Below, one piece after another: positions 21,587 to 30,904 of a stretch of DNA of 64,000 nt (position 1 is the stretch's first letter; every line of letters starts with the position of its first letter). The DNA comes from Mytilinidion resinicola (Eukaryota; Ascomycota; Dothideomycetes; Mytilinidiales; Mytilinidiaceae). The stretch is from positions 2,662,786 to 2,726,785 of the forward strand of contig NW_022985438.1 in NCBI RefSeq assembly GCF_010093595.1, written 5' to 3'. The position numbers were made by a program, and so were the translations under genes. The notes under the pieces are model-generated. The model saw only the letters and a program-made list of their open reading frames with translations. It was not told the DNA's origin and made no database searches.

Positions 21587-21955
21587 TTTGGGAATGTTTG
21601 ACAGTTTTTGTTGATAGTCAATGCTCCAGCAGTTCGATTTGGAGAGCACCAGGAGCCTCAAACACAGCAAGACGGTATTTGCAGGAACAGCGGGGCATCT
21701 AGACTTATATAGCAATGGCAGTACAATGCTTGCATCCGCTAAGCACGCGCAGGTACCACTGCGTTTCGGTGAATGGATGTTCCCGTCGCTGCCCCACTCG
21801 CTCGCCTGGGTACCTCTCCCCTGCCGCCTCCGATCTCTTCCCCGATGCCGCCGCCGCTGATGTGTGCCACTCCCAACTCCGTCCTTGAGTTATGACCTTT
21901 ATAACCGTCACCCCACCCCCCACAATACTCGACCGCTGCATACGAGGTCGCCAGG
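21587..21955. other. Divergent promoter region
   Basis: 369 bp shared by the amidohydrolase (-) and MTHFR (+) genes. It holds the minus-strand TATA-like box and, at 21900-21904, a plus-strand TATAA about 50 bp before the MTHFR start. Confidence 0.5.
21704..21711 (-). promoter_or_regulatory. Probable TATA box of the amidohydrolase gene
   Basis: TATATAAG read on the minus strand, about 118 bp upstream of the chosen ATG at 21586. Position and sequence suit a fungal core promoter and also argue that the nearby upstream ATG is not used. Confidence 0.5.
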
Positions 21956-24165
21956 ATGGAGAAGGTTACGGATAAGATTGCCGCCCTGCCCAGCGATGCC
22001 CACTACTTCTCGCTGGAGTTCTTTCCGCCGAAAACGCCCATGGTAGGCATTCTCCAGCAACAAAAATCTCCTAGCGGCACTGGCGATCAATTGACATGTC
22101 TCCACAGGGTTTCGCAAACCTCCAGAACCGACTGGAGCGCATGTCCCGGGCGCTGCGTCCGCTCTTCGTGACGGTAACGTGGGGTGCCGGCGGTTCCACA
22201 GCCACCAAGTCTCTCGAGCTCGCTGAGATCTGCCAGCGCCAATTGGGCCTCACGACATGTCTGCATTTGACCTGCACGAACATGAGCCGCTCGCTCGTCG
22301 ATGACGCGTTGGAACAGGCAAAGGCTCTGGGTATACGCAATATTCTAGCGTTGCGGGGAGACGCGCCAAGGAGCGAGGAATACCGCAACGAGGAGAAGCC
22401 GGAGGAGGAGGACTCGAACAATGACTTCACCTGGGCTATAGATCTCGTGCGCTATATCCGCAAGCAATATGGAGATTACTTCTGCATTGGCGTGGCTGCA
22501 TATCCCGAAGGCCACTCCGATCAGTCACATCCGCAAGACCAGGATCCCCTCTTCGACCTACCTTACCTGGTGGAAAAAACAAAGGCGGGCGCGGACTTCA
22601 TAATGACACAGCTGTTCTTCGATGTCGAGGCGTTCGACAGGTTTGAGAAGCTTCTGAGAGAGCATGAGTCCGGAGTCTTCAAGACAATACCCATAATACC
22701 CGGTTTGATGCCGATACAGAGCTACCAGATCTTACGGAGAGTCACAAAGTTGAGCCACGCTAAACTGCCCTCGGATCTGCTCACTCGACTAGATGCCGTA
22801 AAAGGCGACGACGAACTGGTCAAGCAGGTCGGGGTGGACATCTTGAGCGAAGTAATAGATCACGTCAAAGCATCCCCAAGCCCGGTAAGGCGAGGCTTTC
22901 ATTTCTACACCTTGAATCTGGAGAAGGCGGTGGCACATATCCTGGAACGGTGTCACCTCATACCTCCAATACAGCCAGATGAGGACGAAGAAGCTGTGGT
23001 TGTGGATTTGTCGAAAGACTTCGTGCCTCCTGAGACTGCGCTGCAATCGAAGGACCGACGAAGGTTATCTTCTGTCAATTCTGGGCCCCGTAATCGCGTA
23101 GTCGTCGAGAGGCACACTAGGTCAAGTAATACCAGCTTTGAAGCACGAGAAGACGAAGCGGGTATACCAAGGGACGCCATCAACACAAGAGCAAATACTC
23201 TTGCGATCTCAGAAGGGGAGGGTTCTTTAGGACGCGAAGCTACTTGGGATGATTTCCCGAACGGACGATGGGGTGATGCAAGATCGCCAGGTACGATGTT
23301 TAACTCCTAAGTCTAGTCTCAAGCTCAGAAAATTTACTGATATCTATAGCATTCGGTGAGATCGATGGATATGGTCCTAGTCTTCACCTCCCCACACCTC
23401 AGGCCTTGAAGCTATGGGGTCACCCAGTCACCGTTGAGGATGTATCGAATTTATTCCGACGCCACATATCCGGCGAGTTAGACGCCCTACCTTGGAGTGA
23501 AGAGGGGTTGAATCCTGAAACCAACATTATTCGTGACGAACTACTCCGCCTGAACGGCAAGGGTTGGTGGAGCGTGGCTAGTCAGCCCGCAGTAAACGGT
23601 GTCAAGAGCACCGATCCTATCTTTGGGTGGGGACCGAAAAACGGCTTCGTCTTCCAAAAAGTACGTTCTCCTAGCTATGGTACGACTTACACGGACTAAT
23701 AGCAACACTCTAGCCCTTTGTCGAGCTATTCATCCCGTCAGCGGACTGGCTCAAGCTACAAGCGCGCTTAGATCAGACTGACCAGATGACCTACTTTGCA
23801 GGAAACAAAGCAGGTCACTTCTCGGCGTCTAACGAAGAATCAGTGAATCCCGTCACATGGGGCACATTCGCTGGGAAGGAGTGAGTTATTCAGCATGCCC
23901 TTCGCGGCTTATTCCTACAGACCACGCGAAAGGATGCTAAGAGAAGAGCAGGATCATCACCCCGACAATCGTCGAGTCCGTTTCTTTCCGCGCCTGGCTG
24001 GAAGAAGCATTCAGCATCTGGGCCGAGTGGCGGCGCATATACCCGGCCCGATCTGCGACGTCGAAGCTGCTAGGTGGCATCATGAACGACTACTGGCTTG
24101 TCAATATCATCCACCACGGCTATCTGGAGAAGGGTGCGCTTTGGGATTTCCTCACTGAAGGCTAG
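21956..24165 (+). CDS. Methylenetetrahydrofolate reductase
   Basis: Five exons: 21956-22042, 22108-23290, 23350-23660, 23714-23880 and 23952-24165, 653 residues. The N-terminal TIM-barrel catalytic domain is clear: YFSLEFFPPKTP, PLFVTVTWGAGGSTA, TCLHLTCTNM, ILALRGDAPR, GADFIMTQLFFD and IPIIPGLMPI. A linker of about 120 residues is followed by the eukaryote-specific regulatory domain (FGWGPKNGFVFQK, DYWLVNIIHHGYLE) that binds S-adenosylmethionine in animal enzymes. The enzyme reduces 5,10-methylene-THF to 5-methyl-THF with FAD and NAD(P)H, supplying methyl groups for methionine synthesis. Length and domain content match the full-size eukaryotic enzyme. Yeast has two paralogs (Met12, Met13); I do not choose between them. 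Confidence 0.95.
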
Positions 24166-24746
24166 GCGCGACTATAGTATGCTAGTGTAGATTTCCCCGG
24201 TTGCACCCTAATTCTAGGTTGCTTAGTTCAATAGCTCGAGGCTATACCAGTACAAAGTATGATAGGCAGTAGATGACTTGAGGGTGGCTGAACATGTGTC
24301 TAATATTACCTCTTACTTGAAAATCACTAGGACTTTATGCGCTAATTATATGTATGTTTCCAAATCTAGCTGTGGTACGATGGACTACAATAGAAACAAT
24401 TGGTCTGGGTACCCACTCTAGTGCTATTCTCCACAGTTTCTCCCTGCACAAAAAGACGAGAACATGGAGGAGACCCAGGTAACGAAGACGTTTAATTCTG
24501 GAGAATTCGCATCCAGATCAGCCCTCCGCGTCACCACCCCGCTACAGCATCTAATATATAAATATGCTCTCGCACCCTACAAACACAATCATCTTCATGC
24601 CGTCTTCACTCCGAACGGCAGACAAATGTCCGACTCTCTGAGCATCACCCCTCAATCCCCAACGATACCTCGACCTCTTCGTCTCTAAACACCCCTTCGA
24701 ACAATTTCCTCAGACTTACCCACCCTAGCCGCATCCTCCGCCCAAA
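24166..24746. other. Upstream region of the secreted repeat protein
   Basis: 581 bp. A TATA box lies at 24555-24564; the rest is presumed 3' UTR of MTHFR and 5' leader. No other gene is seen. Confidence 0.5.
24555..24564 (+). promoter_or_regulatory. Probable TATA box of the secreted repeat protein gene
   Basis: TATATAAATA about 185 bp upstream of the ATG at 24747, followed by a CT/CA-rich leader, as is common before highly expressed fungal genes. Confidence 0.55.
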
Positions 24747-26018
24747 ATGCGACTAGTTGTCGCCGTCGTCGCCCTCGCCGCCTCCATGGCCACCGGCATC
24801 CCCCTCGTCCGCCCTCAGCCCGGTCCTTACATCAACCCCACCAAGAAACTCATTCAGAACTGGAACAACAAATTCTTCGACCATTGGAAGGATGTAAAGG
24901 TCATCGATGAGAAGGACGGGGATATAGCTAGGATCACCCATGGGAAGCATGCAGGCAAGATCATCCCTATCACAGAAGAGCTCCTGTGGGATATCCTGCA
25001 GAACACATCCTACGCCCACGGGAAGGGTGTAAAGATTCATTATGAGAAGGATGGGGTTGTAGCCAGGGTCATCCGTGGGAGGCATGTAGGCAAGATCATT
25101 GGCCCCATCCCGACAGGCCTCCTGCAGGACACATCCCACGACCTAACGATCATCGACGAGAAGGATGGGGATGTAGCCATAATCACCCATGGGAAGCATG
25201 AAGGCAACATCATTGGCCCCATCACGGATGACCTCCTACAGAAAATGTCCCATCTCGATTGTTTTGGTATAGGGGTTGTCGCTGGGAAGCATGCGGATGT
25301 AGGCAGGATCATTTATGGGAAGCATGTAGGCAAGACCATCGGCCCCGTCCCAATAGCCTACCTGCAGGAAATATCTCACAACCATGATAATGTGGAGCTT
25401 TGGGCTAAGATCCTCGGCGCCATCGCGGCAGGCAGCAACAACACCATCAAGACAGAAGTGCAGAACATATCTCACAACCATGGGAATATCGTTAAGAAGT
25501 CCACCGATGAATTCTTGGTCTACCATCGAAAGCATCCAGGCAAGATCAACGGCACCATCAACCCGCAGGACATATCCCACGACCATGAGAAGAATGTAGG
25601 CAAGAATATCGTTAAGGAGGCCGTCAAGCCTACGAAAGTCTACGAAACCCAGTCCGGAGAGCTCAGGACTGATCTTCCGGATGATCTCGTACCTCGAGAT
25701 CTGCATGATCTTGGGCTTGCAAATCAGCATGATCACCTACATGAGGAGGCCGGTCTGGCTTCCACACTCCACCAGGGGAATGATGGAGGTAAGGGTGTTC
25801 CCGGACCTGAAGCTCTGACCGTCGGGTCCACGACCAACCGAGATGGGGAGGTGCCGAAGGGGTTCCAAAAATTCCCGTGGCATAGCTACGGGAATAGGCC
25901 GCCACTTGCGGGTCTGGGGGAGCGGAACGCGACGTATCGGCCCAATCAGATTGTGGAGACTAATAAGGACGGCGAGGTCGTGAAGAAGCAGACGCTTATG
26001 AGGAAGGTTTGGGTGTAG
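24747..26018 (+). CDS. Secreted His/Lys/Gly-rich protein with internal repeats, no known family
   Basis: Single exon, 423 residues. The first ~17 residues (MRLVVAVVALAASMATG) form a typical signal peptide. Residues about 50-215 hold four imperfect repeats of 38-45 residues built on an E-K-D-G-x-V/I-A-x-I/V-x-x-G-K/R-H-x-G-K-I-I-G-P-I core followed by L-L-Q-x-x-S-H. GKH/GRH cores start near residues 66, 111, 149 and 191. Two or three decayed copies (SHNHGN, RKHPGKI, SHDHEKN) continue to about residue 285. The DNA of the units is also alike, suggesting recent duplication. The C-terminal third is non-repetitive (VPKGFQKFPWH, NKDGEVVKK). There is no transmembrane segment, Cys-rich core or GPI signal; only one Cys is visible. 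No series of Lys-Arg kexin sites separates the units. An extracellular or cell-wall role, or metal binding through His, is possible but unproven. Confidence 0.75.
   Translation: MRLVVAVVALAASMATGIPLVRPQPGPYINPTKKLIQNWNNKFFDHWKDVKVIDEKDGDIARITHGKHAGKIIPITEELLWDILQNTSYAHGKGVKIHYEKDGVVARVIRGRHVGKIIGPIPTGLLQDTSHDLTIIDEKDGDVAIITHGKHEGNIIGPITDDLLQKMSHLDCFGIGVVAGKHADVGRIIYGKHVGKTIGPVPIAYLQEISHNHDNVELWAKILGAIAAGSNNTIKTEVQNISHNHGNIVKKSTDEFLVYHRKHPGKINGTINPQDISHDHEKNVGKNIVKEAVKPTKVYETQSGELRTDLPDDLVPRDLHDLGLANQHDHLHEEAGLASTLHQGNDGGKGVPGPEALTVGSTTNRDGEVPKGFQKFPWHSYGNRPPLAGLGERNATYRPNQIVETNKDGEVVKKQTLMRKVWV
24905..25380 (+). repeat. In-frame tandem repeat inside the secreted protein gene
   Basis: Four diverged units of about 115-135 bp share the blocks GAGAAGGAYGGGG, CATGGGAAGCATG (with variants) and GGCAAGATCATTGGCCCC. 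Spacing stays in frame, so copy number can change without breaking the protein. Confidence 0.75.
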
Positions 26019-26372
26019 TGGTGATGGAGGCTAGGGGAGGGCCTGGAGGGGGTAGAGTGTTGAGTAATATGACTGTTGAAGTGTTGCATGGGGTTCAGGT
26101 GTCCAGGGAATTGCGTGAAGTTTGAGCCATTGGGCTGTGTGAGGCCTGGGTCTTTCCGTCGTAGATGCATTTCCTAAAATAAATCTCTGAGGGTGAATCT
26201 CATCCCATGGGCACTTAACTAGCCGAAGACGTAATGTTATTCAGATCATGTCTCGAGGTATTTTGGTTCCAAGTGCCCACTGTTCCCTGGAAAACAGTGT
26301 TCTAGACACCTGTCACGTGACTCGATGTGTCAAGGTCGAAGAGCTGAACATATTATTGACTCGTTGTGTTAG
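26019..26372. other. Convergent spacer
   Basis: 354 bp between the stops of the secreted protein (+) and the helical protein (-). A polyadenylation-like AAAATAAA lies near 26175; nothing else is seen. Confidence 0.5.
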
Positions 26373-27733
26373 TCAGTCTTCGTCGTCATCATACGCTGCT
26401 GCAAGCCGTCTTGTGTGAGCCAATCTTCGCCTCTGTTGCGTGGTCATGAGTCGAGGCTGCTCTGAAGTTGTGACTTTGTCTGGAACAGCTAATTCGATGA
26501 CAACTGCTTCGGTGCTCGAAACTGTGTCCAGGGATGAAGTGGCAGTGGCCGCATTCGACGAAGTAGGTGAGGCAACGCGAACAATTTTTTCGCTCTGTAC
26601 TTCGCCCCAAGGGATGATCCACTCGCTGAGTCCAGTTCTGAGTGAAGGATGCCGCGGAATGACAGGCAATGAGCTGGGAATGTAGGCTATCGGTTTGCGT
26701 GGTATTGGCGGCCTTCCATCATGTCCTGAAATGATCTCTTCGCTAAGAGGAAGATCGGGCATACTTCGTGTTGCTGGGAGACAGCCTGGAAGCTCGGGAT
26801 ACGGTTTACCATTTTGCTGGAGGATTGGAAGCGACGGGAAATATCCAGATGAGCCTCTGAGACTCAGGTGCGGACGAAGATTGTCCTCTGTTGAGGCAAT
26901 AGCAGGTAGTGCAACAGGCATGATAGTCACCGGCTCTGATGAATTGTCAGCCTTGTTGATGTGTTTGGTGTCAAGATATACATACCTGGTAAATTCTCAC
27001 TTGCGATTTCTATCTCTTGTGCATTCATTTGAAGATCACTTCTAGTACTGAAGCTTCTTCTTTTCCTTCTTGTGTAAGGACCAAGATGGGAGTCATCGGT
27101 CATACCCGTTGACCCTCGCTGTCCGGGGACGAGCAAGGTAGGAGAGTTATTGTCTGGCCCTCCAAGTTTTAAGTCCATCTCCACACCCTGCATAGCTTGC
27201 ACTGCAATCATCAGGCTCTGATGACATGTGCTCAGGGCTATCTGCCTCGTAATGAGCTTCTGTTGATTCCGTAGCACCCATTCAAATTTGTTCTTCATCT
27301 TGACCTCCACACGGCCATCCATATCTATCCTAGCATTTTCAACGTATAGCCCGAGGTCATTCAGCGACCGCTGTACGTCCATGATCGTCCCGTCAATCCA
27401 ATTTCTTTCCTGCGGGAAAGTCGCAAAATGATCTGCCACCTTGCGACAGCGACGCAGTCGAAAAGCCTCATCTACGTCATGACGGACGCGTTCAATGAGC
27501 GATATGAAGATGCGATTTTCGTCCGAGACCTCTTTGAGGGCTGTAACGAAATCGACGAATCCGAATATGGTTGAGATAGCGGTAAATATGCTACTCGAGC
27601 CTGGATCGGAGAACCTATGTTCTTTGGCGGCTTCTCCGGATGGCTCCATGGATTTTCGGCGTTGTTCAATACCTTGGAAGGATTTCCTCTGGTTTTTCGT
27701 GACTCCCGTGGAACGTGTGAGTGTTAAGGCCAT
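26373..27733 (-). CDS. Uncharacterised fungal helical protein, HeLo-like in appearance
   Basis: Two exons, 27733-26986 and 26935-26373, joined by a 50-nt GTATGT...CAG intron; 436 residues. The ATG at 27733 sits in CAACAATGGC, a near-ideal fungal context, so I prefer it to one 123 bp upstream. Residues about 45-200 look all-helical and hydrophobically patterned (SIFTAISTIFGFVDFV, ALKEVSDENRIFISLI, WIDGTIMDVQRSLNDL, GLYVENARIDMDG). The pattern recalls the HeLo-type N-terminal domains of fungal NLRs, but here no NACHT or repeat domain follows. The C-terminal half is Pro/Ser-rich and disordered with many PPIPRKP-like motifs, ending in a basic segment and an acidic YDDDED tail. I cannot name a family. 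The resemblance to HeLo-like domains is impressionistic and should be tested by profile search. Confidence 0.7.
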
Positions 27734-28728
27734 TGTTGACGGATATATAGCCGAATGGCCATCCATCAGACCTCGTAGAAGTGTAGTGCAGAGTTGCTCG
27801 GAACACTGCGAGGTACGAGGGGCTCCAGGCTGGAAATTAGACGGGGTGTCGTGCAACCTTTGGAGCAGGGAGGGCCGTGCTGCGGCACAGTAACGTGAGA
27901 GCTCTGGGTCAGAGGTACCTCTGTGCGACTGTAGCGTTCAGAAGCTTGCAAAAAGGGACAGTCGATGGACGAAAAGACGGGGTGAGTCGAGCTAAGAAGC
28001 ACATAGGAGGTAGTAGGAAGGTAGCGAGCAGCATGTGACGGAGTTGAGAATGCTATGCGGCACAGCAAACAAGCTTCTAGCCCTACCGAGGGTCTTCAGG
28101 TCTTCATACGCAAGCCTAGGGGGCACAGCAACTTGGCAGAGAGAGCGTGGAAAGTATAAGCAGTGTGTAACAATAACGATATGGTATGCACGAGGCTGAG
28201 GGACAGGCAGTGCCGCAGAGGGCAGAAGGTTGAAGCGGGTTTCGGGCTCCCATCGCGCCGTGTAGACGTAAAAATAGATAGCATGGTCACTTGAGCCCGT
28301 TGCTGCCGCACAGCCTCGTGTGCTGGACCGGCAGACTGCATGAAGCGTGCGAGGTGCAAGGGGCAGTTGACGCCGGAACAAGTAAAGGTTGCCCTGTTCC
28401 CGAGCTGGCGTCCAGTCGAAAGCCCTCTATTTGCCGTGCAGTGGAAGACATACGGTACGGTGGGAAGAAGTGCACAAGCTTGACAGGAATACGCCCCCAA
28501 TACGCCCCCAATACGCCTTGGTCTCTGACTTTAAGTCTGGTTCCAAAAAAGTACATTTCCACTTTCGAACCTGACCATATAAGTGGTTGCACAGTTGTTC
28601 AGTAAATACAGGGTTATGACTAAGCGAGCCCGAGCTTCACTAACTTACTTGGGAGAATGTGTGTGGAGGTACTGTTATATCGTTTATGAACCTTCATGGA
28701 TAGAAAATTTTCACCACCAACCAAAATT
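27734..28728. other. Intergenic region between the helical protein and tRNA-Met
   Basis: About 1 kb. It holds the promoter of the minus-strand helical protein and a small 11-bp tandem repeat at 28488-28517. Overlapping minus-strand ORFs at 27766-28592 are Cys/Ser-rich without recognisable domains and are not called. Confidence 0.45.
28488..28517. repeat. Short tandem repeat AATACGCCCCC, ~2.7 copies
   Basis: The 11-mer AATACGCCCCC starts at 28488 and 28499, and a partial third copy at 28510. It is isolated in intergenic DNA. Confidence 0.8.
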
Positions 28729-28833
28729 GCCTTCCTGGTCTAGTTGGTTATGACGTCGCTCTCATAATAGTATGTTATGACTTCGATCATCGAAGATATG
28801 CGAAGGTCGGCAGTTCGATCCTGTCGGAGGGCA
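28729..28833 (+). tRNA. Elongator tRNA-Met (CAT) with a 31-nt intron
   Basis: The acceptor stem GCCTTCC (28729-28735) pairs with GGAGGGC (28826-28832), with discriminator A at 28833. The D arm begins at 28738 (GTC...GAC). The anticodon loop CTCATAA gives CAT at 28763-28765; the stem TCGCT pairs with TGCGA, including the T-T pair at 31-39 also found in human elongator tRNA-Met. The T arm is GGCAG/CTGTC with loop TTCGATC. An intron at 28767-28797 interrupts the loop at the canonical 37/38 position. G1-C72 and a normal T loop exclude initiator tRNA. Confidence 0.88.
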
Positions 28834-29479
28834 TTACTTTTTTTTTCCTTTCCATGGATGGCGATAAAGTCAGACAGTCGTGGACGGACGTGAGGTGTTT
28901 TCCTTTTATTAAATTTTCCCAACTTTAATGCAGAGATACTCCAAGAGAAATGAAGATGTATACACGCACGAATTCCATACGGGACAAAGACTGCAATTAT
29001 GTTCACTCAGTCACAACTGGGTTCTCCCCTTGCGAAAACTCAGGGGTAGGAAATAGAGTGGAGGATAGCCTTGAACCACGTAGCGATTGAAAAGACAGGA
29101 CGAGGTAAACTTATGTCTGTACCCTTTGCACCAGGAAAAAGAAGCATTATCGGTTCGGTGTCGTCAGCCCAGATGCAAAGCTGTTGGAACTTTTACTTCA
29201 AAATTTGGACTCGTGAAGATAGTCCAAGCTTAAGGCACGGTGATGATCATTCATTGTGGCTCGAGACACTCATTATTGATCTTTCATCATACCGCTGACC
29301 TTACTGCACGGCACCTAATTCACAGAACAACCGGTGCATAGGAAACCAAAATCCTCATCGTGAAATAAACGACCCTCCAATCATTATTCGTGTCTACTCC
29401 AAAGCCGCTAGCGAACTATAAAGAACCTGCAGCTTTCCAAACGCTGAGCGACCAACCACCACGCATGCAACCCGCTAGC
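28834..29479. other. Intergenic region after tRNA-Met
   Basis: 646 bp. Apart from the Pol III terminator there are only short ORFs without features. It also holds the 3' flank of the minus-strand membrane protein gene. Confidence 0.45.
28838..28846 (+). terminator. RNA polymerase III terminator of tRNA-Met
   Basis: A run of nine T residues begins five bases after the discriminator base. Confidence 0.85.
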
Positions 29480-30904
29480 TTATTCATCTATCTGCCGCAC
29501 TATCATTTCGCTGAAAGCCCGCGGGGGCTGGAACCTTTTGCCCTCTTCGTCCATTAACTGCTCAAGCGCAGGGAAAATTACAAGGCTTCCGGGCGCCATC
29601 GTCCGAGAGTCTGGCCAATCTAGTCTCCATGAACTGCGTTGAGAGAATAGAACGAATGCGAAGGTAGCCGCCCGCTTAGTGATCTCCTCCAAGTTCCGTT
29701 GTCGGGTGCTATGGTCCATTCGAGTGACGGCGAATGGGGCCAAGATTGTCTCTAGGACTTCTGTGGCTTGTAGAATGTTGGCGTTGCGAGCATCTTGTGG
29801 GCCAAACGGGTTTGGAAGATACGCGTTTTTTATACATTCGGCGGTTATTGCTTTCCAATTCGCCGTAAATGCGTCCCAGGCTATGCATAAGTCAGCCATG
29901 CTCATCAGATTATCGGATGATCGAGGCCTACCTTTGGGCTCCCAGTTTATAGCGCTCATGGAAGATACGCATTGAACTACTTCTGGGGGTAGCAGAGTGG
30001 TCTTAGGGTCGCCGTTGAGTTTACTTCTTGATATTATGACCCAAGCAATACAGAATCGGAGGCCAACTTCTCGTGTCGTTGGATTTGACAGCAATGTTCC
30101 CAGGGTTCCGATGGAGACAGGCAGATTGTCTCCGAGAGCTTGAAGAGCATCCAGATCGACCGTGCCTGAGGCGACCGGAGACTCATGGTAGTAGCTCTGA
30201 ACGTGGTTTTTGATCAGGGTGCTGAGCTTCGTAACATCTCCAGAGATCGCATTATCTTCGAGCGGGAGCGGGAGATGGTTTTCGACTATCCTCAAGGTTG
30301 AGTCAGAGCTGGCGTTGGAGGGCGCCCCAAGAATGAGTTGCTTCTCGGGCCCCGCGTGGGCTGCTGCAGGGCGATCTTGGAATCCAGCCTGAATTTTGTT
30401 CCTTGACCTTCGCATCAGCAGCCACACAATGAGCCCGGCAATAGCTGCTCCTGCAATGAGACAGCCGATGGCGATTCCAGCAGCCGCTCCTCCAGAGACA
30501 CCAGACTTAGACGGATGGCTTTTGCCTGTTGCTGTAGGTGATGTGGTGGATTGGGTGGCACTTAGAGCACTTCCAGACGCTGCCGTAGAGCTGACAAAGG
30601 AGATACTCTGTCCCGGTGTTGGTGTGGTCAGAATCGTCGACATGGTATTGCTAGACGCTGCACTTGAAGGTGACGATGAAGGGCCTACTATCGCTGATGC
30701 AACATTGAGACTCGTACCATCGACCCAAAGAACATTGTCCGGTCCAAAAAGGAAGTTGAGTCCATTATTTGAAATAGTAGTGGGGGGACCTGCGGTCAAG
30801 GTGGTTGATCCAGGAATGACAACTACGTTGGAGCTTATGATGACCACCACCACCGGTCTGTCTTTGTGATTTCCAATGATTGTTGTAGTTACAGGAGTGC
30901 CCAT
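29480..30904 (-). CDS. Ser/Thr-rich single-pass membrane protein, fungal, function unknown
   Basis: The frame runs unbroken for 474 codons. Order: a short N-terminal beta-rich segment (RPVVVVIISSNVVVI, LNFLFGPDNVLWVDGTS); a Ser/Thr/Pro-rich stretch at about 75-130, likely O-glycosylated; one transmembrane helix at about residues 138-165 (GGAAAGIAIGCLIAGAAIAG, then LIVWLLM); the stop-transfer RRSRNK; then a cytosolic helical domain of about 300 residues. The layout resembles fungal wall-facing type I sensors, but no classical signal peptide is visible at the chosen start, so an upstream exon may be missing. At 29931-29881 (minus) a 51-nt segment starts GTAGGC and ends CATAG with CTGAC 15 nt before its end. 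It is an intron candidate whose removal keeps the frame, which would give 457 residues. Function not assigned. Confidence 0.75.
   Translation of the reverse strand: MGTPVTTTIIGNHKDRPVVVVIISSNVVVIPGSTTLTAGPPTTISNNGLNFLFGPDNVLWVDGTSLNVASAIVGPSSSPSSAASSNTMSTILTTPTPGQSISFVSSTAASGSALSATQSTTSPTATGKSHPSKSGVSGGAAAGIAIGCLIAGAAIAGLIVWLLMRRSRNKIQAGFQDRPAAAHAGPEKQLILGAPSNASSDSTLRIVENHLPLPLEDNAISGDVTKLSTLIKNHVQSYYHESPVASGTVDLDALQALGDNLPVSIGTLGTLLSNPTTREVGLRFCIAWVIISRSKLNGDPKTTLLPPEVVQCVSSMSAINWEPKGRPRSSDNLMSMADLCIAWDAFTANWKAITAECIKNAYLPNPFGPQDARNANILQATEVLETILAPFAVTRMDHSTRQRNLEEITKRAATFAFVLFSQRSSWRLDWPDSRTMAPGSLVIFPALEQLMDEEGKRFQPPRAFSEMIVRQIDE

Noticed and set aside
28740..29006. 88-codon minus-strand ORF with an RTADLRISSM-like peptide
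   Set aside because: It lies antisense across the tRNA-Met gene. Such peptides are the usual translation artefact of tRNA T-arm sequence.
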